DNA of 64,000 nucleotides from Desulfobacterales bacterium (GTDB lineage Bacteria > Desulfobacterota > Desulfobacteria > Desulfobacterales > JAAELO01). Shown here in pieces: positions 16,506 to 26,856 of this stretch. The translations under genes were made by a program, and so were the position numbers. Where the stretch lies: contig JAAELO010000457.1 of NCBI GenBank assembly GCA_024226555.1, positions 62,001-126,000 of the forward strand, given 5' to 3'. Each line of letters begins with the position of its first letter. The first letter of the stretch is position 1. The notes beneath the pieces are model-generated. The model saw only the letters and a list, made by a program, of their open reading frames with translations, did no database searches and was not told the origin of the DNA.

Positions 16506-16834
16506 TTATTATCTCCAAAATATATAGTTATTTGTAAAATCACTTTTAAAATGGATCACGAACTTTTTATATCAGGAATAAATTATTTAATAATTTAGTA
16601 TTAAATCCAAATGAATAAGTATATAAGTTTGGAAACCAAATTGTTGTAAGGTGAAAAACTATAGGGGTAGGTAAATTACCTATAGGGGTCAGGAATGATG
16701 AAAATAAAGAGGAATTAATAAATTATACGTAAAATAAAAGGGTTAATATTTCTCATTTCTGTAAAGTAATTAAAATTATGAATCTATAAAAAAAAATGAT
16801 TGAATTTATTAAACTAAAAATATAATAAGAAAAC
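16506..16834. promoter_or_regulatory. intergenic region with palindrome and repeated TATAGGGGT
   Basis: 329 bp between two minus-strand genes. The palindrome TAGGTAAATTACCTA (16668-16682) is flanked by two copies of TATAGGGGT (16660-16668 and 16681-16689). This compact pattern could be an operator for the acyl-CoA ligase. Nothing else is seen here. Confidence 0.4.
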
Positions 16835-17500
16835 TTATCCTTTTAAAACACCTGTTTCAACCCATATAACTGCATTTCTTACAAGTTCGCCACTATGTTT
16901 AAAAAACAGTTTTTCTTTAATTCTTTCACGATAGGTACCAACAGTTTTTGTGCTGATATTCAATTGATCTGCAATATCTTTTGAAAGTAAACCCTGACCT
17001 ATAAGTTGGAAAATTTCAAGTTCTCTGTCTGTAAGCCTTTTTAGAGGAGATTCATGGACGAGATCTGGTTTGCTGCGGAATTTATTTAATATGGTACTCA
17101 TAATTCTTTGGCTTACATAAATGTTACCAGCCATTATCTGACGTATAGCTTCAACAACAGATTCAGAAGCTTCCTGTTTCATTATATATCCTTTGGCACC
17201 GGCCATTATGCTTCTTTCAGCATGGAGAGACTCATCGTGCATAGATAAAACAAGTGTCGCGATATTACTTTGATTATCGTTTATCTCCTTAACGAGGTCC
17301 ATACCATTACTATCTTTTAATGAGAGATCAACAATGACAAGGTCAGGGTTGTTATTACTGATTACTTCCCTTGCTCCTGAGACATCTTCAGCATCACCAC
17401 ATACATCCATGTCTTCTTCTCTATTGATTAACTCTTTCATCCCCATACTGAAAATTGGATGATCCTCAACAATTACAATTTTAAAAATATCAGACATCAT
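16835..17500 (-). CDS. response regulator, NarL/LuxR family
   Basis: Receiver domain (residues 1-~125) with the acidic pair in IVEDHP, phosphoacceptor Asp in LVIVDLSL and conserved Lys in IMKQEA. A LuxR-type HTH follows at the C-terminus (LTDRELEIFQLIGQGLLSKD...). The frame is open to 17554, but AAGGGAG lies just before the paired ATGs at 17500/17497, and these come after the kinase stop at 17508; they are preferred. It is the partner of the kinase directly upstream and is transcribed with it. Targets are unknown. Confidence 0.92.
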   Translation of the reverse strand: MMSDIFKIVIVEDHPIFSMGMKELINREEDMDVCGDAEDVSGAREVISNNNPDLVIVDLSLKDSNGMDLVKEINDNQSNIATLVLSMHDESLHAERSIMAGAKGYIMKQEASESVVEAIRQIMAGNIYVSQRIMSTILNKFRSKPDLVHESPLKRLTDRELEIFQLIGQGLLSKDIADQLNISTKTVGTYRERIKEKLFFKHSGELVRNAVIWVETGVLKG

Positions 17501-17507
17501 TTCTCCC

Positions 17508-19694
17508 TTAAACTGAAAGCTCAAGCTCAACAACGGTTCCATCAGGTTCATCACTTATTATATTCAGGGATGCTCCAATTCGGGTTGCCCTGTATTGCAT
17601 TATTTTCATTCCAATACTCTTTGTCTCAATCTGACCAGTTATACCTGTTCCATCATCTTCAATTTTTAACTTTATATAACCGCTTTCTTCAAACAGAGAA
17701 ATATTAACACTTTGTGCATTAGCATGCTTTACGGAGTTATGTACAGCTTCATGGACAATATAGTAAAGATGTCCCGCTATAGAGTTATCTTCTAAATTGT
17801 GTGTAATGTTGTAACTCAATTTACATTTGATATTGAAAATATCCCTGATGTAGCCAGCAAGATCTTCAAGTGAGGTTTCAAAATCTTTTTCAGCAAGATT
17901 AATTGGGTAAAGGCCCATTGAAAGTTGTCTCGTTTTATCAATACTATCCAAAATGAGTGATCTTATTTTGTCTGCACTATCTGCTTCAGCAGATGATGTT
18001 TTATCCAGTTTCTCTTTTAATATTTTAATAAGAACTTCTATTCCTATGAGTTGGGGGCAAAGATCATCATGCAGTTCCATCGCAATTTTCTGACGTTCCT
18101 TTTCGCTTATGTTTAATATTTCCCTTTCAAGCTGTCTTGCTTCTGTCATATCTTCAATAGCTACCAGTAAACATGATTCCCCCCAGACATCTACTGATTC
18201 TGCCGATATCATACCAATCCTCTTATCACCATCAGAATTAAGAAATTTAAACTCAATTGGTTTCTGTCTTCTGCGTGAAATTTTTTTAACAATTTCGCGC
18301 CCATCCTGTAAGTGGGGAAAAAAGCGGATTGTCATGAGTTCCCTTCCGATTATATCAAACATAGACAAACCAGTTATTTTGATGAAACTATCATTAACAT
18401 TTATGATTTTTGTACCATTAACAGTTGCTATAAACATTCCGCTGGGACTACTTCTAAATGCTTTGGAAAACATCTCCTCAGATAGTTTTAAAGCTTTTTC
18501 ACTTTTCTTATGCTCCATTATTGTAAGTTCAAGATTGTGGCTATAATTTTCAAGCTTTTCCATGAAATCATTGAAATACCTTGCTAATTCACCAATTTCA
18601 TCTTTTGATCGAACTGGCATTCGTACTTTAAGATTTCCTGAAGCTCCTTCATGGAGGTTACTCATCAAAGATTTCAATGGATTTATAACTGATCTGTTTA
18701 TACCCAATGATGCAAAAGATACAAAAGCGATTATAATTAAAATAGTTGCTATAAAAATGTGACCAATTGTTACAAGAGGTTTGTAAATTTCATCATGATA
18801 TACAGCGGAAGCTATTATCCAGTCATATTCAGGGATATAGTTAAAAATAACCATCTTTTCTCGTTCTGTTTTGTCACCAGGGTTTTTCCAGGCATAGGTA
18901 AGCTTACCACTTTTTTGCCTGCATATATCCCTTACAAAATAATTCCCATTTTTATCTTTTTTATTGTAATAATTTCCTTTAAGAAAGGGATGAACAAGTA
19001 TGTTTCCTTTACTGTCTGAAATGTATGTGTAGCCGGAATCTCCATATTTCAGTCCTAAAATACTATCTTTAAAATCTGAAATATCTATCAACTCTTTAAA
19101 TTCATAACGATATGAAGTGGCTGTTATAATCCAATCCCACTCTTTAAAATAGGACATGTACATAGCTTTGGGTTTTTTGAATTTATCTTCAGGATTTTTC
19201 CATTCGTACTCAAGATACCCCTGTTTCATTCTCATCATATGTTTAACAAAATTACGATTCATGAAATTTTTGCCTGCGACACCAGAATTTGGGTGTTCTT
19301 CAGCAATACCTTTTGAATTAGCACAAAAGATATAACCTGTTTTACCTATTGTCTGACTAAAAAGTACTTTTCGTGAGAGGTTTTTTGCAACAGCTTCCGT
19401 AATTTTACCATCTTTATAATCCTTATAAAAACCTGCAACAATCTCTTTATTTTTCTCAGCAACAGCTTTTAAATGGTTTTTTATTGAAGTACTTGCAGCT
19501 GTTCTTACCATATTCAGGATTGTAGAAGTTGCATTTGTAAGTTCGCTCTCTATGTTGGTTTCGATTGTGTCCCTTACAGTGAAGTAGATAACAGAACCAC
19601 CCAAGATAGTAGCTATTACAAAAATAAAGGTATAGCCAATGAGTAACTTAAATTTGATTTTAATATTTCTAAAGTAATTAACAAAAAAATTCAT
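17508..19694 (-). CDS. sensor histidine kinase, double Cache-HAMP-PAS-HisKA_3 (NarX-like)
   Basis: 728 residues. TM1 is at about 14-37. The periplasmic part holds two similar Cache modules, visible from the repeated pattern YxWKNPxDK...DWIIxAxxY at about 155-185 and 270-300. TM2 is at about 310-335, then HAMP, a PAS domain (about 400-500), the HisKA_3 dimerisation helix with the phospho-His in MELHDDLCPQL, and an HATPase domain ending at 728. Cache domains bind small organic ligands outside. The response regulator begins 8 nt after the stop, so the two form a two-component operon. Confidence 0.92.
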   Translation of the reverse strand: MNFFVNYFRNIKIKFKLLIGYTFIFVIATILGGSVIYFTVRDTIETNIESELTNATSTILNMVRTAASTSIKNHLKAVAEKNKEIVAGFYKDYKDGKITEAVAKNLSRKVLFSQTIGKTGYIFCANSKGIAEEHPNSGVAGKNFMNRNFVKHMMRMKQGYLEYEWKNPEDKFKKPKAMYMSYFKEWDWIITATSYRYEFKELIDISDFKDSILGLKYGDSGYTYISDSKGNILVHPFLKGNYYNKKDKNGNYFVRDICRQKSGKLTYAWKNPGDKTEREKMVIFNYIPEYDWIIASAVYHDEIYKPLVTIGHIFIATILIIIAFVSFASLGINRSVINPLKSLMSNLHEGASGNLKVRMPVRSKDEIGELARYFNDFMEKLENYSHNLELTIMEHKKSEKALKLSEEMFSKAFRSSPSGMFIATVNGTKIINVNDSFIKITGLSMFDIIGRELMTIRFFPHLQDGREIVKKISRRRQKPIEFKFLNSDGDKRIGMISAESVDVWGESCLLVAIEDMTEARQLEREILNISEKERQKIAMELHDDLCPQLIGIEVLIKILKEKLDKTSSAEADSADKIRSLILDSIDKTRQLSMGLYPINLAEKDFETSLEDLAGYIRDIFNIKCKLSYNITHNLEDNSIAGHLYYIVHEAVHNSVKHANAQSVNISLFEESGYIKLKIEDDGTGITGQIETKSIGMKIMQYRATRIGASLNIISDEPDGTVVELELSV

Positions 19695-20196
19695 TTAAAT
19701 CCTTTGGAAAATTTCTTTTAAGATTTTAAAATCAATACTATTGGGATTGATCTATTTGTCAACGTATAAAAAAATAGAAAGGGAAAACATAATAATAAAA
19801 AATTAACAGAAATGTACATATTTTATAACCGGGTGGATATTTGCAGAACTATCGCAAAAAGATTTATGATTCATAAAGATAAAGAGGTAATTTTGTGTAT
19901 CGATTTTGATTTGTAAGAATCTTACATGATAAAAACTAACATTTTCCTGATAAATTGAAAATAATTGTATTATTTTAAAATTCTATAAATAAAGAATAAA
20001 GCTTTAAACAAGGTATTTTGTATATATTGTATTGAATTTAAAGAAAATATTTTTTAAAATCAAGATACGTTGCTATTGATTTTTATATTCTAATATGAAA
20101 ACTATAATATCAAAATTAGAATCTATATTACCAAAATCGTTTTTTCTTGCTAACTTAAAGTTGTAAAATAGGATGTCCGTTTAAAAGTATGACGCT
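19695..20196. other. 502-bp AT-rich gap, divergent promoters
   Basis: Region between the divergent kinase and thioesterase genes. It is very AT-rich. A near-palindrome GTAAGAATCTTAC is at 19915-19927. A 23-codon open frame at 20095-20166 has no ribosome binding site. No RNA gene or repeat is recognised. Confidence 0.5.
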
Positions 20197-20631
20197 ATGA
20201 ATTTGGATACAATATTTAAAAATATGGAAAATATGGCTGGTGGTGCAAAACTGACACTTCCTCCAAATAGTTTTATCGAAATGGACGGTAAAGTTATAGA
20301 TTATATTGATGGAAAATCAATAAAAGTTTCATTTCCTGTTTATGAAAAATATAATAATCCAGCCGGCATAATGCTGGGAGGCTTTTTACCTGTTTTCTTC
20401 GATCTTAGTTTCGGACCGCTTTCTTACCTTGTTGCAAAAAAACCTACATCAAGCCTTGATCTCAATACCACTTTTATAAAACCAGTAACTGCAAAAGATA
20501 AAGAGATTATAATTGATGCTAAAGTTGTTAATCATAGTAAATCCTACCTCATACTTGAAGCGGAAGCTTTTAACAATAAAGACGTGTTGGTAGGAAAATC
20601 AACATCAAGAATGTTGATCTTTAATAGTTGA
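20197..20631 (+). CDS. PaaI-like hotdog thioesterase
   Basis: 144 residues, one hotdog-fold domain of the acyl-CoA thioesterase PaaI/4HBT family, which hydrolyses acyl-CoA thioesters in the cytoplasm. The characteristic segment reads NPAGIMLGGFLPVFFDLS. The usual HGG is LGG here, while the following Asp is kept, so substrate or rate may differ from PaaI. No good ribosome binding site precedes the ATG; an alternative start at the internal Met10 or Met14 cannot be excluded. A MITE follows directly. Confidence 0.8.
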   Translation: MNLDTIFKNMENMAGGAKLTLPPNSFIEMDGKVIDYIDGKSIKVSFPVYEKYNNPAGIMLGGFLPVFFDLSFGPLSYLVAKKPTSSLDLNTTFIKPVTAKDKEIIIDAKVVNHSKSYLILEAEAFNNKDVLVGKSTSRMLIFNS

Positions 20632-20634
20632 TTA

Positions 20635-20776
20635 AAGAGAATTTTTAATAATTAGAATTTTTTATGAAATAAGGTTTATAAAAACTTTCAGTTTTGTAAA
20701 ACCTCTGTATGACAAAAAATGACAAAAAGTTTTTTTGCATATATTTGGGAAAATGATCAGTTATTAGAGATTCCCT
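20635..20776 (-). mobile_element. MITE copy D
   Basis: 142 bp from AAGAGAATTTTTAATAATTAG to CAGTTATTAGAGATTCCC, reverse orientation, with TTA at both edges. The left terminus is degenerate. Confidence 0.75.
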
Positions 20777-20828
20777 TAAAATATTTAAAAAAGGTTAGTT
20801 TTATAAATTTATAAAGGGGTTTTTTTTT

Positions 20829-22556
20829 ATGAAGTTTTCTATCAATGACTCAATAATGAAAAAATTTGCGTCTCTCATCCTTATAGCTTTCATAGGTTTT
20901 GTCTTAATTAGCATTTTAAGTATTGTTGCTATTAATAAAGTTAATAAACTTGGAAAGATTGCAAGTATGGAAAGAGATGTTACTGTCAATATGTACAGAG
21001 CAGCAAAAAGTTTAGAAAAATATGCAACCACTGATGATGAACGATATTATAATAATTTTTCCCAATTAATAGGTGAAGTATTTTATGCATCAGATGCTAT
21101 TGGAAAACTCTATAATTACGTTCAGGAAGGTAAATCCGAAGATGAGATATTTCAGATTCTGGTAAAAAGAAAAGGAAGGGAATATGCTGAAGGTAGACTA
21201 GGCGCAATTAAAATGTTCTCTTCATTTAGCTCTGCAGATGAGTTGAAAGCTGTTGTCCAGGCTGCAAAAACATATTCGATTTTTGTTAATAATTACCTCG
21301 CACTTGCTAAAAAATATAAAGATTCAGGTGACGCACAAGTCAAATCATTCACATTAAGAGATATTGATAATCTGGCTGATGCAATAAATAAGGAAGGAAA
21401 GAATTATTTAAGTAAACTTCAGGGTCTTGCTGAAATGATCTCATCATTTTTTACAACCCTTCTTTTTGGATGTATTTTTATAGTTCTTGCTATAATTCTT
21501 GTTATGTCAGTTTTAATAATCAGATCTATAACCAAGCCGCTTAATGAAACGGTATCTTTTTCAAAAATTATGGCAGGTGGTGATTTTACAAACACGCTTT
21601 CGATAAAAAATAAGGATGAACTGGGACAACTTGCAACAGCTTTTAATTCAATGGTTACAAGTTTGAAAGGTATGATTTCTGATGTAACATCCGGTACTGA
21701 AACTTTAACATCCTCATCCACAAATCTTCTTGAGATATCAGATCAAATGAGTTCTGGAAGTCATAACACACTTATGAAATCAGAAAAAGTTGCTAATGCT
21801 GCTCAGGAGATGAGTTCTAACATAAATTCAGTGGCAGCAGCAATGGAACAAACTGCAACAAATATTAGTCTGGTAGCTTCAGCGGCAGAAGAGATGACAT
21901 CTACAATTACTGAAATTGGTAATAACTCAGAAAATGCAAGGGTAATTACAGGTGAAGCTGTAAAACAGGCCGGTGAAACATCCCAACGAGTCCAGAATCT
22001 TGGGATTGCTGCACAGGATATTGGAGCTGTAACACAAACAATTACCGATATATCAGAACAGACAAATCTTTTAGCATTGAATGCTACAATTGAGGCAGCA
22101 CGTGCTGGTGAATCAGGTAAAGGATTTGCAGTTGTTGCTGGTGAGATTAAAAGTCTTGCACAGCAAACAGCTGATGCTACACTTGAGATAAAAGGTAAAA
22201 TTCAGAGCATTCAGGATTCAACAAACTCCACGATAACTGATATTGATAGCATAACAAATGTTATTGGTAATATTAATGATATCGTATCAACAATAGCCTC
22301 TGCAGTTGAGGAGCAATCAATCACAACAAAAGAGATTGCAAGCAATATTTCCCAGGCAGCGACAGGTGTGGATGAAGTTAATACAAAAGTTTCATCAAGC
22401 TCTGTATTTGCAGCTGATATATCTACCGATATTCAGGATGTGAACCAGGCAACCAATGAGATGACAAGCAACAGTTCTATTGTTCAGGATAGTTCCGAAG
22501 AACTATCTGAGTTATCTGCTCAGCTAAAAGATATGATAGAAAAGTTTAAAATATAA
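20829..22556 (+). CDS. methyl-accepting chemotaxis protein
   Basis: 575 residues. TM1 is at about 13-33, an all-helical periplasmic sensor at about 35-195 (four-helix-bundle type, no PAS/Cache pattern), TM2 at about 200-228, then HAMP and the long signalling coiled coil. The hairpin tip reads [20 protein letters not shown]. There is no C-terminal CheR-binding pentapeptide. It should signal to the che operon encoded at 52.6-58.4 kb. AAAGGGG is followed by a run of nine T before the ATG. An 11-bp hairpin follows the stop. Confidence 0.95.
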   Translation: MKFSINDSIMKKFASLILIAFIGFVLISILSIVAINKVNKLGKIASMERDVTVNMYRAAKSLEKYATTDDERYYNNFSQLIGEVFYASDAIGKLYNYVQEGKSEDEIFQILVKRKGREYAEGRLGAIKMFSSFSSADELKAVVQAAKTYSIFVNNYLALAKKYKDSGDAQVKSFTLRDIDNLADAINKEGKNYLSKLQGLAEMISSFFTTLLFGCIFIVLAIILVMSVLIIRSITKPLNETVSFSKIMAGGDFTNTLSIKNKDELGQLATAFNSMVTSLKGMISDVTSGTETLTSSSTNLLEISDQMSSGSHNTLMKSEKVANAAQEMSSNINSVAAAMEQTATNISLVASAAEEMTSTITEIGNNSENARVITGEAVKQAGETSQRVQNLGIAAQDIGAVTQTITDISEQTNLLALNATIEAARAGESGKGFAVVAGEIKSLAQQTADATLEIKGKIQSIQDSTNSTITDIDSITNVIGNINDIVSTIASAVEEQSITTKEIASNISQAATGVDEVNTKVSSSSVFAADISTDIQDVNQATNEMTSNSSIVQDSSEELSELSAQLKDMIEKFKI

Positions 22557-22563
22557 AAGGATG

Positions 22564-22590
22564 ACTAAGGGGCTTTTTTAGCCCCTTAGT
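22564..22590. terminator. hairpin after the chemoreceptor gene
   Basis: Perfect 11-bp stem ACTAAGGGGCT / AGCCCCTTAGT with a TTTTT loop, 8 nt past the stop. There is only a weak T-tract behind it. Confidence 0.65.
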
Positions 22591-22619
22591 AATATTTAGA
22601 ATTCCTCAAAAATGAATAC

Positions 22620-22751
22620 AGGGAACCTCTAAAAAATAGAAATTTTATTGAAATACAAGGATGAGAAATAAATAACGAAGCGATTTTACAACAGTTTTTT
22701 ATTTCGAATAACACAGTATTTCGGTCAAAGATCAGTTTTTAGAGGTTCTCT
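22620..22751 (-). mobile_element. MITE copy E
   Basis: 132 bp from AGGGAACCTCTAAAAAATAG to CAGTTTTTAGAGGTTCTC, reverse orientation, same length and interior order as the other copies. TA lies on both sides or overlaps the ends. Confidence 0.78.
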
Positions 22752-22828
22752 ACAGTTCTGAAGAAGGTTTTCAAGATTTTTTTTATTAAATCGCAGTAAC
22801 GTTAGTTTATCTTTAAATCTCTTTATTC

Positions 22829-25669
22829 TCAGGGAAGCCACTTGTTCAACATATCTATAACATTTTTCTTAATAATTGGTTTTGTGATGTAGTCATTCAT
22901 TCCAACCTCTAAACACTCATCAAGGTCTTTTTGCATAGCATTTGCTGTAACAGCAACAATTGGAATATTATGATCGAGAACATCGGAAGTTATATCACGT
23001 ATAATATTTGTAGCTTCAATACCTCCCATTACTGGCATTTGGAGATCCATAAACACAAGATCATATTTATTCTCTTTTAAAGCCTCTACGGCTTCATGAC
23101 CATTTATTGCAATATCAGCAGTAATACCAATTTTTTTAAATATTGAAAGTGCAACAGTTCTGTTTATTTTATTATCTTCAACAAGAAGTAGTTTTTTATC
23201 TGGTTTTCTGTTTTCATTGATGGAGTGTAAGGTGATGAGAGAATCGGGTTTATCTTCAATAGAGATACCCATAACATGTGCAAGGCAGTCGTACAAATCT
23301 CTTTCACGAATAGGTTTTGTTAAAAAAGCAGCGAAATCATTATCTTTACAGTTTTTAGCATCTCCACGAACACCCATTGACGTTAATAATATAAGGTGTG
23401 TATTTTTAAGATTTTCATCATTTTTAATCACTTCACCAACTTCGATTCCATTCATTCCTGGCATATACATATCTAATAAAACAATGTCAAATGGATCATT
23501 CTCTTCATAAGCCTTTTTTATTAAAATAATACCTTCACTTCCATCATGGGCAATTGAGTGATTGACTTTCCAGAATGATAGCATGGAACCAATTACTTTA
23601 CGGTTTGTTGCATTATCATCAATAAAAATAACTCTGGCCTTACTGAGATCTCCAATTTTCAGGACTGTGCTTTTTTGATTTGAATTTTTTAGTTCAATAG
23701 TAAACCAGAAAGTTGAACCTTTACCAAGCTCACTCTCAAGTCCTATAGTACCTCCCATAAGTTCCGCTAACTGTTTTGAAATTGCAAGACCAAGACCTGT
23801 ACCACCGAAAGTTCGTGTTGTTGAAGTATCTGCCTGAGTGAACTTTTCAAACATTTTTTCCTGATTCTCTTTGGATATACCAGGGCCGGTATCTCTTATA
23901 GAGAATTTTAAAATGTGATATTCGCTATTTACCTCTTCAATACTGCAGAATACTTCAATTTCACCTTTTTTAATAAACTTTATGGCATTGCCAACAAGGT
24001 TAGTAAGTATTTGTCTTAATCTTCCCGGGTCACCCTTAAAAAATTGTGGGATTTCAGGATTTACTGAGCTGATGAATTCAACATTTTTCTCATTTACTCT
24101 GAAAGCTACAGATTCAGAGAAATTATCGAGCAATCTTCTCAGGTCAAAGTCTATTTCTTCTATATCAAGCTTACCAGCTTCGATTTTTGAAAAATCAAGA
24201 ATGTCGTTAATCAGGAGAAGTAGGGCTTCTCCACTGTGTTTAACTGTATTTGCAAACTGTTTTTGTTCATTGCTTAGTTTTGATTCTAAAATAAGATCTA
24301 TCATTCCGATAACTCCATTTAGAGGAGTTCTTATTTCGTGGGACATATTAGCAAGAAATTCAGATTTTGCAATACTTGCGGCTTCAGCCCTGTCCTTTGC
24401 AGAAATCAGTTTAGTTGAGGTTATCTCAAGTTTATCTGCCATGTCATCAAAGGAGTTTGCAAGGGATGCGAACTCATCTTTTGCAGTTGTTTTAATTCTA
24501 TGTTTCAAATTTCCCTGTTTGAACAGAACTGTTCCTGAAATAACTACGGCCAGAGATTTTAAAAATGTGCTTTGAAGCGTGAAAAGTAAAGTGGAAATAA
24601 ACAATATTGTTACTGCAATAATGGTTGTTCCGGTCAAAGCTGAAAATAATGCGGATTCTGTTAAGTTACTGAAATCTTCAAGAAATTCTTTATACTCTCT
24701 ATTGATAGAGTTATTAACGTAATGAACTAATTCCTCATTTAGATATTTTTCAAGAGTAGTAGTAGTTAACCTTATTGCATTACTTTTATCCCTCTCTTCT
24801 ACACTTCGAAAAATCATGGTAGTAACTTCATCTAAACTATCAAAACTATCCCTTATTCTTATTCTTTCAGCTTTTTCTTTTACACTCTCTTTACCTATTT
24901 TTCTTTTTTGATCACGAGCCTCATCAAGGGATTTAAATTGTTCTACTACAACTGAATTGTATCTATAGAACTCTTCTCTATCTTCAAGTTCTTCTGTCAA
25001 AGTAAAGTCTACAACTTTTTTAAACATTCTTAATAGCGTAAAATGAATTTCCTGAACGGATACATATTCATTATATGTAGCATCAATTTTCTCAAATTTT
25101 ATTAAATTATCATCCCAGAAAAAAGTTCCCAGAGAAAGAGCAAGAGCTCTTAAGGAGTTAACATATCTGGTGCGTTCTCTTCTTTCTATATCATCTATGA
25201 GAAATACAAGTTTCTCATTAAAACGAAATTCCATTTTGTTTTTTATAAGATCGATCGCTGTAGTTTTTTTTCCTTTATTAATTAGTTTAATAGCTTCAAA
25301 AGACTTTTTATCGATATATTTATAATCTCTAACGGCTTGCTTGATTTTTCTATTTTCAATATTACTAATTCCTCTGGACTTTAAGATCTTATAAAGTTTA
25401 TCAGAAGCTTCATTACGCTTTGACTTATAAAATTTAAAAGATTCTAAATTCTTTTTGTTTTTTGTTAATGCATAATCACTCAGTTCCTTTAATTGACTAA
25501 TTATTGCACTTCTGATGCTGTAAGTATGTTTTAATGCTTCATAGGATCTTTTTGTGGATTCGATCTGGTCATTAACATTATATGCTGATCGGAGCATGAC
25601 AGCTACAACAACCAATAGAAAAACAATGTTAATAACTAATACTAATGTAATTCTTTTTTTTAGTGTCAT
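22829..25669 (-). CDS. hybrid histidine kinase with two receiver domains (BarA-like layout)
   Basis: About 946 residues. TM1 is near the start, then a long helical extracytoplasmic sensor (about 20-325) rich in charged residues, TM2 (about 335-365), HAMP, a HisKA domain with phospho-His in [12 protein letters not shown], an HATPase with [10 protein letters not shown], and two receiver domains with Asp in IVLLDMYMP and LVFMDLQMP. There is no C-terminal HPt, so a separate phosphotransfer protein or response regulator outside the window is needed. The frame is open to 25708, but AAGG lies before the ATG at 25669, and that start leads straight into the membrane segment. Confidence 0.92.
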   Translation of the reverse strand: MTLKKRITLVLVINIVFLLVVVAVMLRSAYNVNDQIESTKRSYEALKHTYSIRSAIISQLKELSDYALTKNKKNLESFKFYKSKRNEASDKLYKILKSRGISNIENRKIKQAVRDYKYIDKKSFEAIKLINKGKKTTAIDLIKNKMEFRFNEKLVFLIDDIERRERTRYVNSLRALALSLGTFFWDDNLIKFEKIDATYNEYVSVQEIHFTLLRMFKKVVDFTLTEELEDREEFYRYNSVVVEQFKSLDEARDQKRKIGKESVKEKAERIRIRDSFDSLDEVTTMIFRSVEERDKSNAIRLTTTTLEKYLNEELVHYVNNSINREYKEFLEDFSNLTESALFSALTGTTIIAVTILFISTLLFTLQSTFLKSLAVVISGTVLFKQGNLKHRIKTTAKDEFASLANSFDDMADKLEITSTKLISAKDRAEAASIAKSEFLANMSHEIRTPLNGVIGMIDLILESKLSNEQKQFANTVKHSGEALLLLINDILDFSKIEAGKLDIEEIDFDLRRLLDNFSESVAFRVNEKNVEFISSVNPEIPQFFKGDPGRLRQILTNLVGNAIKFIKKGEIEVFCSIEEVNSEYHILKFSIRDTGPGISKENQEKMFEKFTQADTSTTRTFGGTGLGLAISKQLAELMGGTIGLESELGKGSTFWFTIELKNSNQKSTVLKIGDLSKARVIFIDDNATNRKVIGSMLSFWKVNHSIAHDGSEGIILIKKAYEENDPFDIVLLDMYMPGMNGIEVGEVIKNDENLKNTHLILLTSMGVRGDAKNCKDNDFAAFLTKPIRERDLYDCLAHVMGISIEDKPDSLITLHSINENRKPDKKLLLVEDNKINRTVALSIFKKIGITADIAINGHEAVEALKENKYDLVFMDLQMPVMGGIEATNIIRDITSDVLDHNIPIVAVTANAMQKDLDECLEVGMNDYITKPIIKKNVIDMLNKWLP

Positions 25670-26512
25670 TAATTTTGCCTTGTAACTTACAGAAAAATCA
25701 TAAAACATTTTTTCTGTAGTATTTTCAAAAACAATAAATTATGCGGGTAAGTTCCTTAAAATTTAATGGATAAGTTATCACATTCTGATTTTTGTATTTT
25801 GTCATTAATACTTATTCGTAATAATAACAGTTCAATACTTTGTTTGTCAAAAATAATTAAAAAAAACGAGCCACAAACCAACTGTTATTAATGAGGGCTC
25901 CTGATAATCTGTTTATAGATTTAATTCTCCCCTCCCTTATTAAGAAAAGTACGAAGACTGTTGCCTCCGGCATATAGGACAAGGCATAAAAATTCTGTAA
26001 TAAGAATTATTGATAGCAGAATTGAAAGTTGCGGTTATTAATAAAGAAGGATCTATAAATGGTGGCAGAAGGGATATCATAAATGCCCTTTAGGATTTGC
26101 TAAGTCTGTAAGGAACCCTTGAATAAGGTATTTAAAACCTGATTCCTCGGAAATACTGTTATGGGAATCTCCATTTTGAAGAGTATAATTTTCACCCAAA
26201 AAATATCAAAAAGAATAATTTATGTTTGGGCTCGGTGGAAGATTAAGGAAGGAAACATATATATAAATTAAAAAAAAACTATAGTTTTGTTTTTGCTAAA
26301 AACAATTTTAGATTATGTCCTTAATTATTTATGTATCCTTTGTTTACTCCTTTCTAATTTACATATTATATTCAATAAAAAAGAGATTTTGTCATCTTAA
26401 AAAGTTATTCAGTTGTTGTATTATTACTTAATGTTCTTGCTTAATAAGTTGATAACATATAAAATATAATAATTTTTAGTCTAAAAAATAAATCCAAAAA
26501 AAAGGAGTCGTT
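25670..26512. other. 843-bp gap without recognised gene
   Basis: No convincing gene on either strand. The minus strand has a short open stretch around 25928-26040 ending in a plausible membrane-helix string (LLSIILITEF) plus an AGGN tail, and the plus strand around 26045-26130 reads a short frame with KWWQKGYHKCPLGF. Both look like decayed coding remnants. GAGCC at 25868 and GGCTC at 25896 could pair. The last 250 bp is AT-rich leader of the DUF805 gene. An unrecognised small RNA cannot be excluded. Confidence 0.4.
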
Positions 26513-26824
26513 ATGAATTTCTACTTAGACGCATTAAAAAAGTATGCTGTTTTTTCAGGTCGTTCAACAAGACAAGAATTCTGGATGTTTACTCTAATTA
26601 ACCTTCTTATTAGTATTGCTATAAGTGTTATAGCAACAATAATTAAAGTTCCTATTATTTCATCTCTTTATAGTTTGGCTGTTATGCTACCCGCAATTGG
26701 TATTGGTGTTAGAAGGTTGCATGATATTAACAAAAGTGGTTGGTGGTGTTTATTGCCATTTGTTAACATATATTTCTGGTGTTTACCTGCAACTGAAGGT
26801 GAAAACAAATTTGACGATAAATAG
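26513..26824 (+). CDS. DUF805 membrane protein
   Basis: 103 residues with the family signatures YAVFSGRSTRQEFW at the N-terminus and GVRRLHDINKSGWW near residue 70, plus three hydrophobic segments. DUF805 proteins are small inner-membrane proteins of unknown function. AAAAAAGGAG precedes the ATG at good distance. It is monocistronic, ending at a bidirectional terminator shared with the convergent regulator gene. Confidence 0.92.
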   Translation: MNFYLDALKKYAVFSGRSTRQEFWMFTLINLLISIAISVIATIIKVPIISSLYSLAVMLPAIGIGVRRLHDINKSGWWCLLPFVNIYFWCLPATEGENKFDDK

Positions 26825-26830
26825 TTAAAA

Positions 26831-26856
26831 AAAAGCGGAGCTTAAGCTCCGCTTTT
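26831..26856. terminator. bidirectional terminator
   Basis: Perfect palindrome AAAAGCGGAGCTT followed by AAGCTCCGCTTTT; an A-run and a T-run flank the GC-rich stem. It serves both DUF805 and the regulator, whose stop codon overlaps the edge of the stem. Confidence 0.9.

Noticed and set aside
20095-20166. 23-codon frame upstream of the thioesterase gene
   Set aside because: No ribosome binding site and no recognisable sequence.
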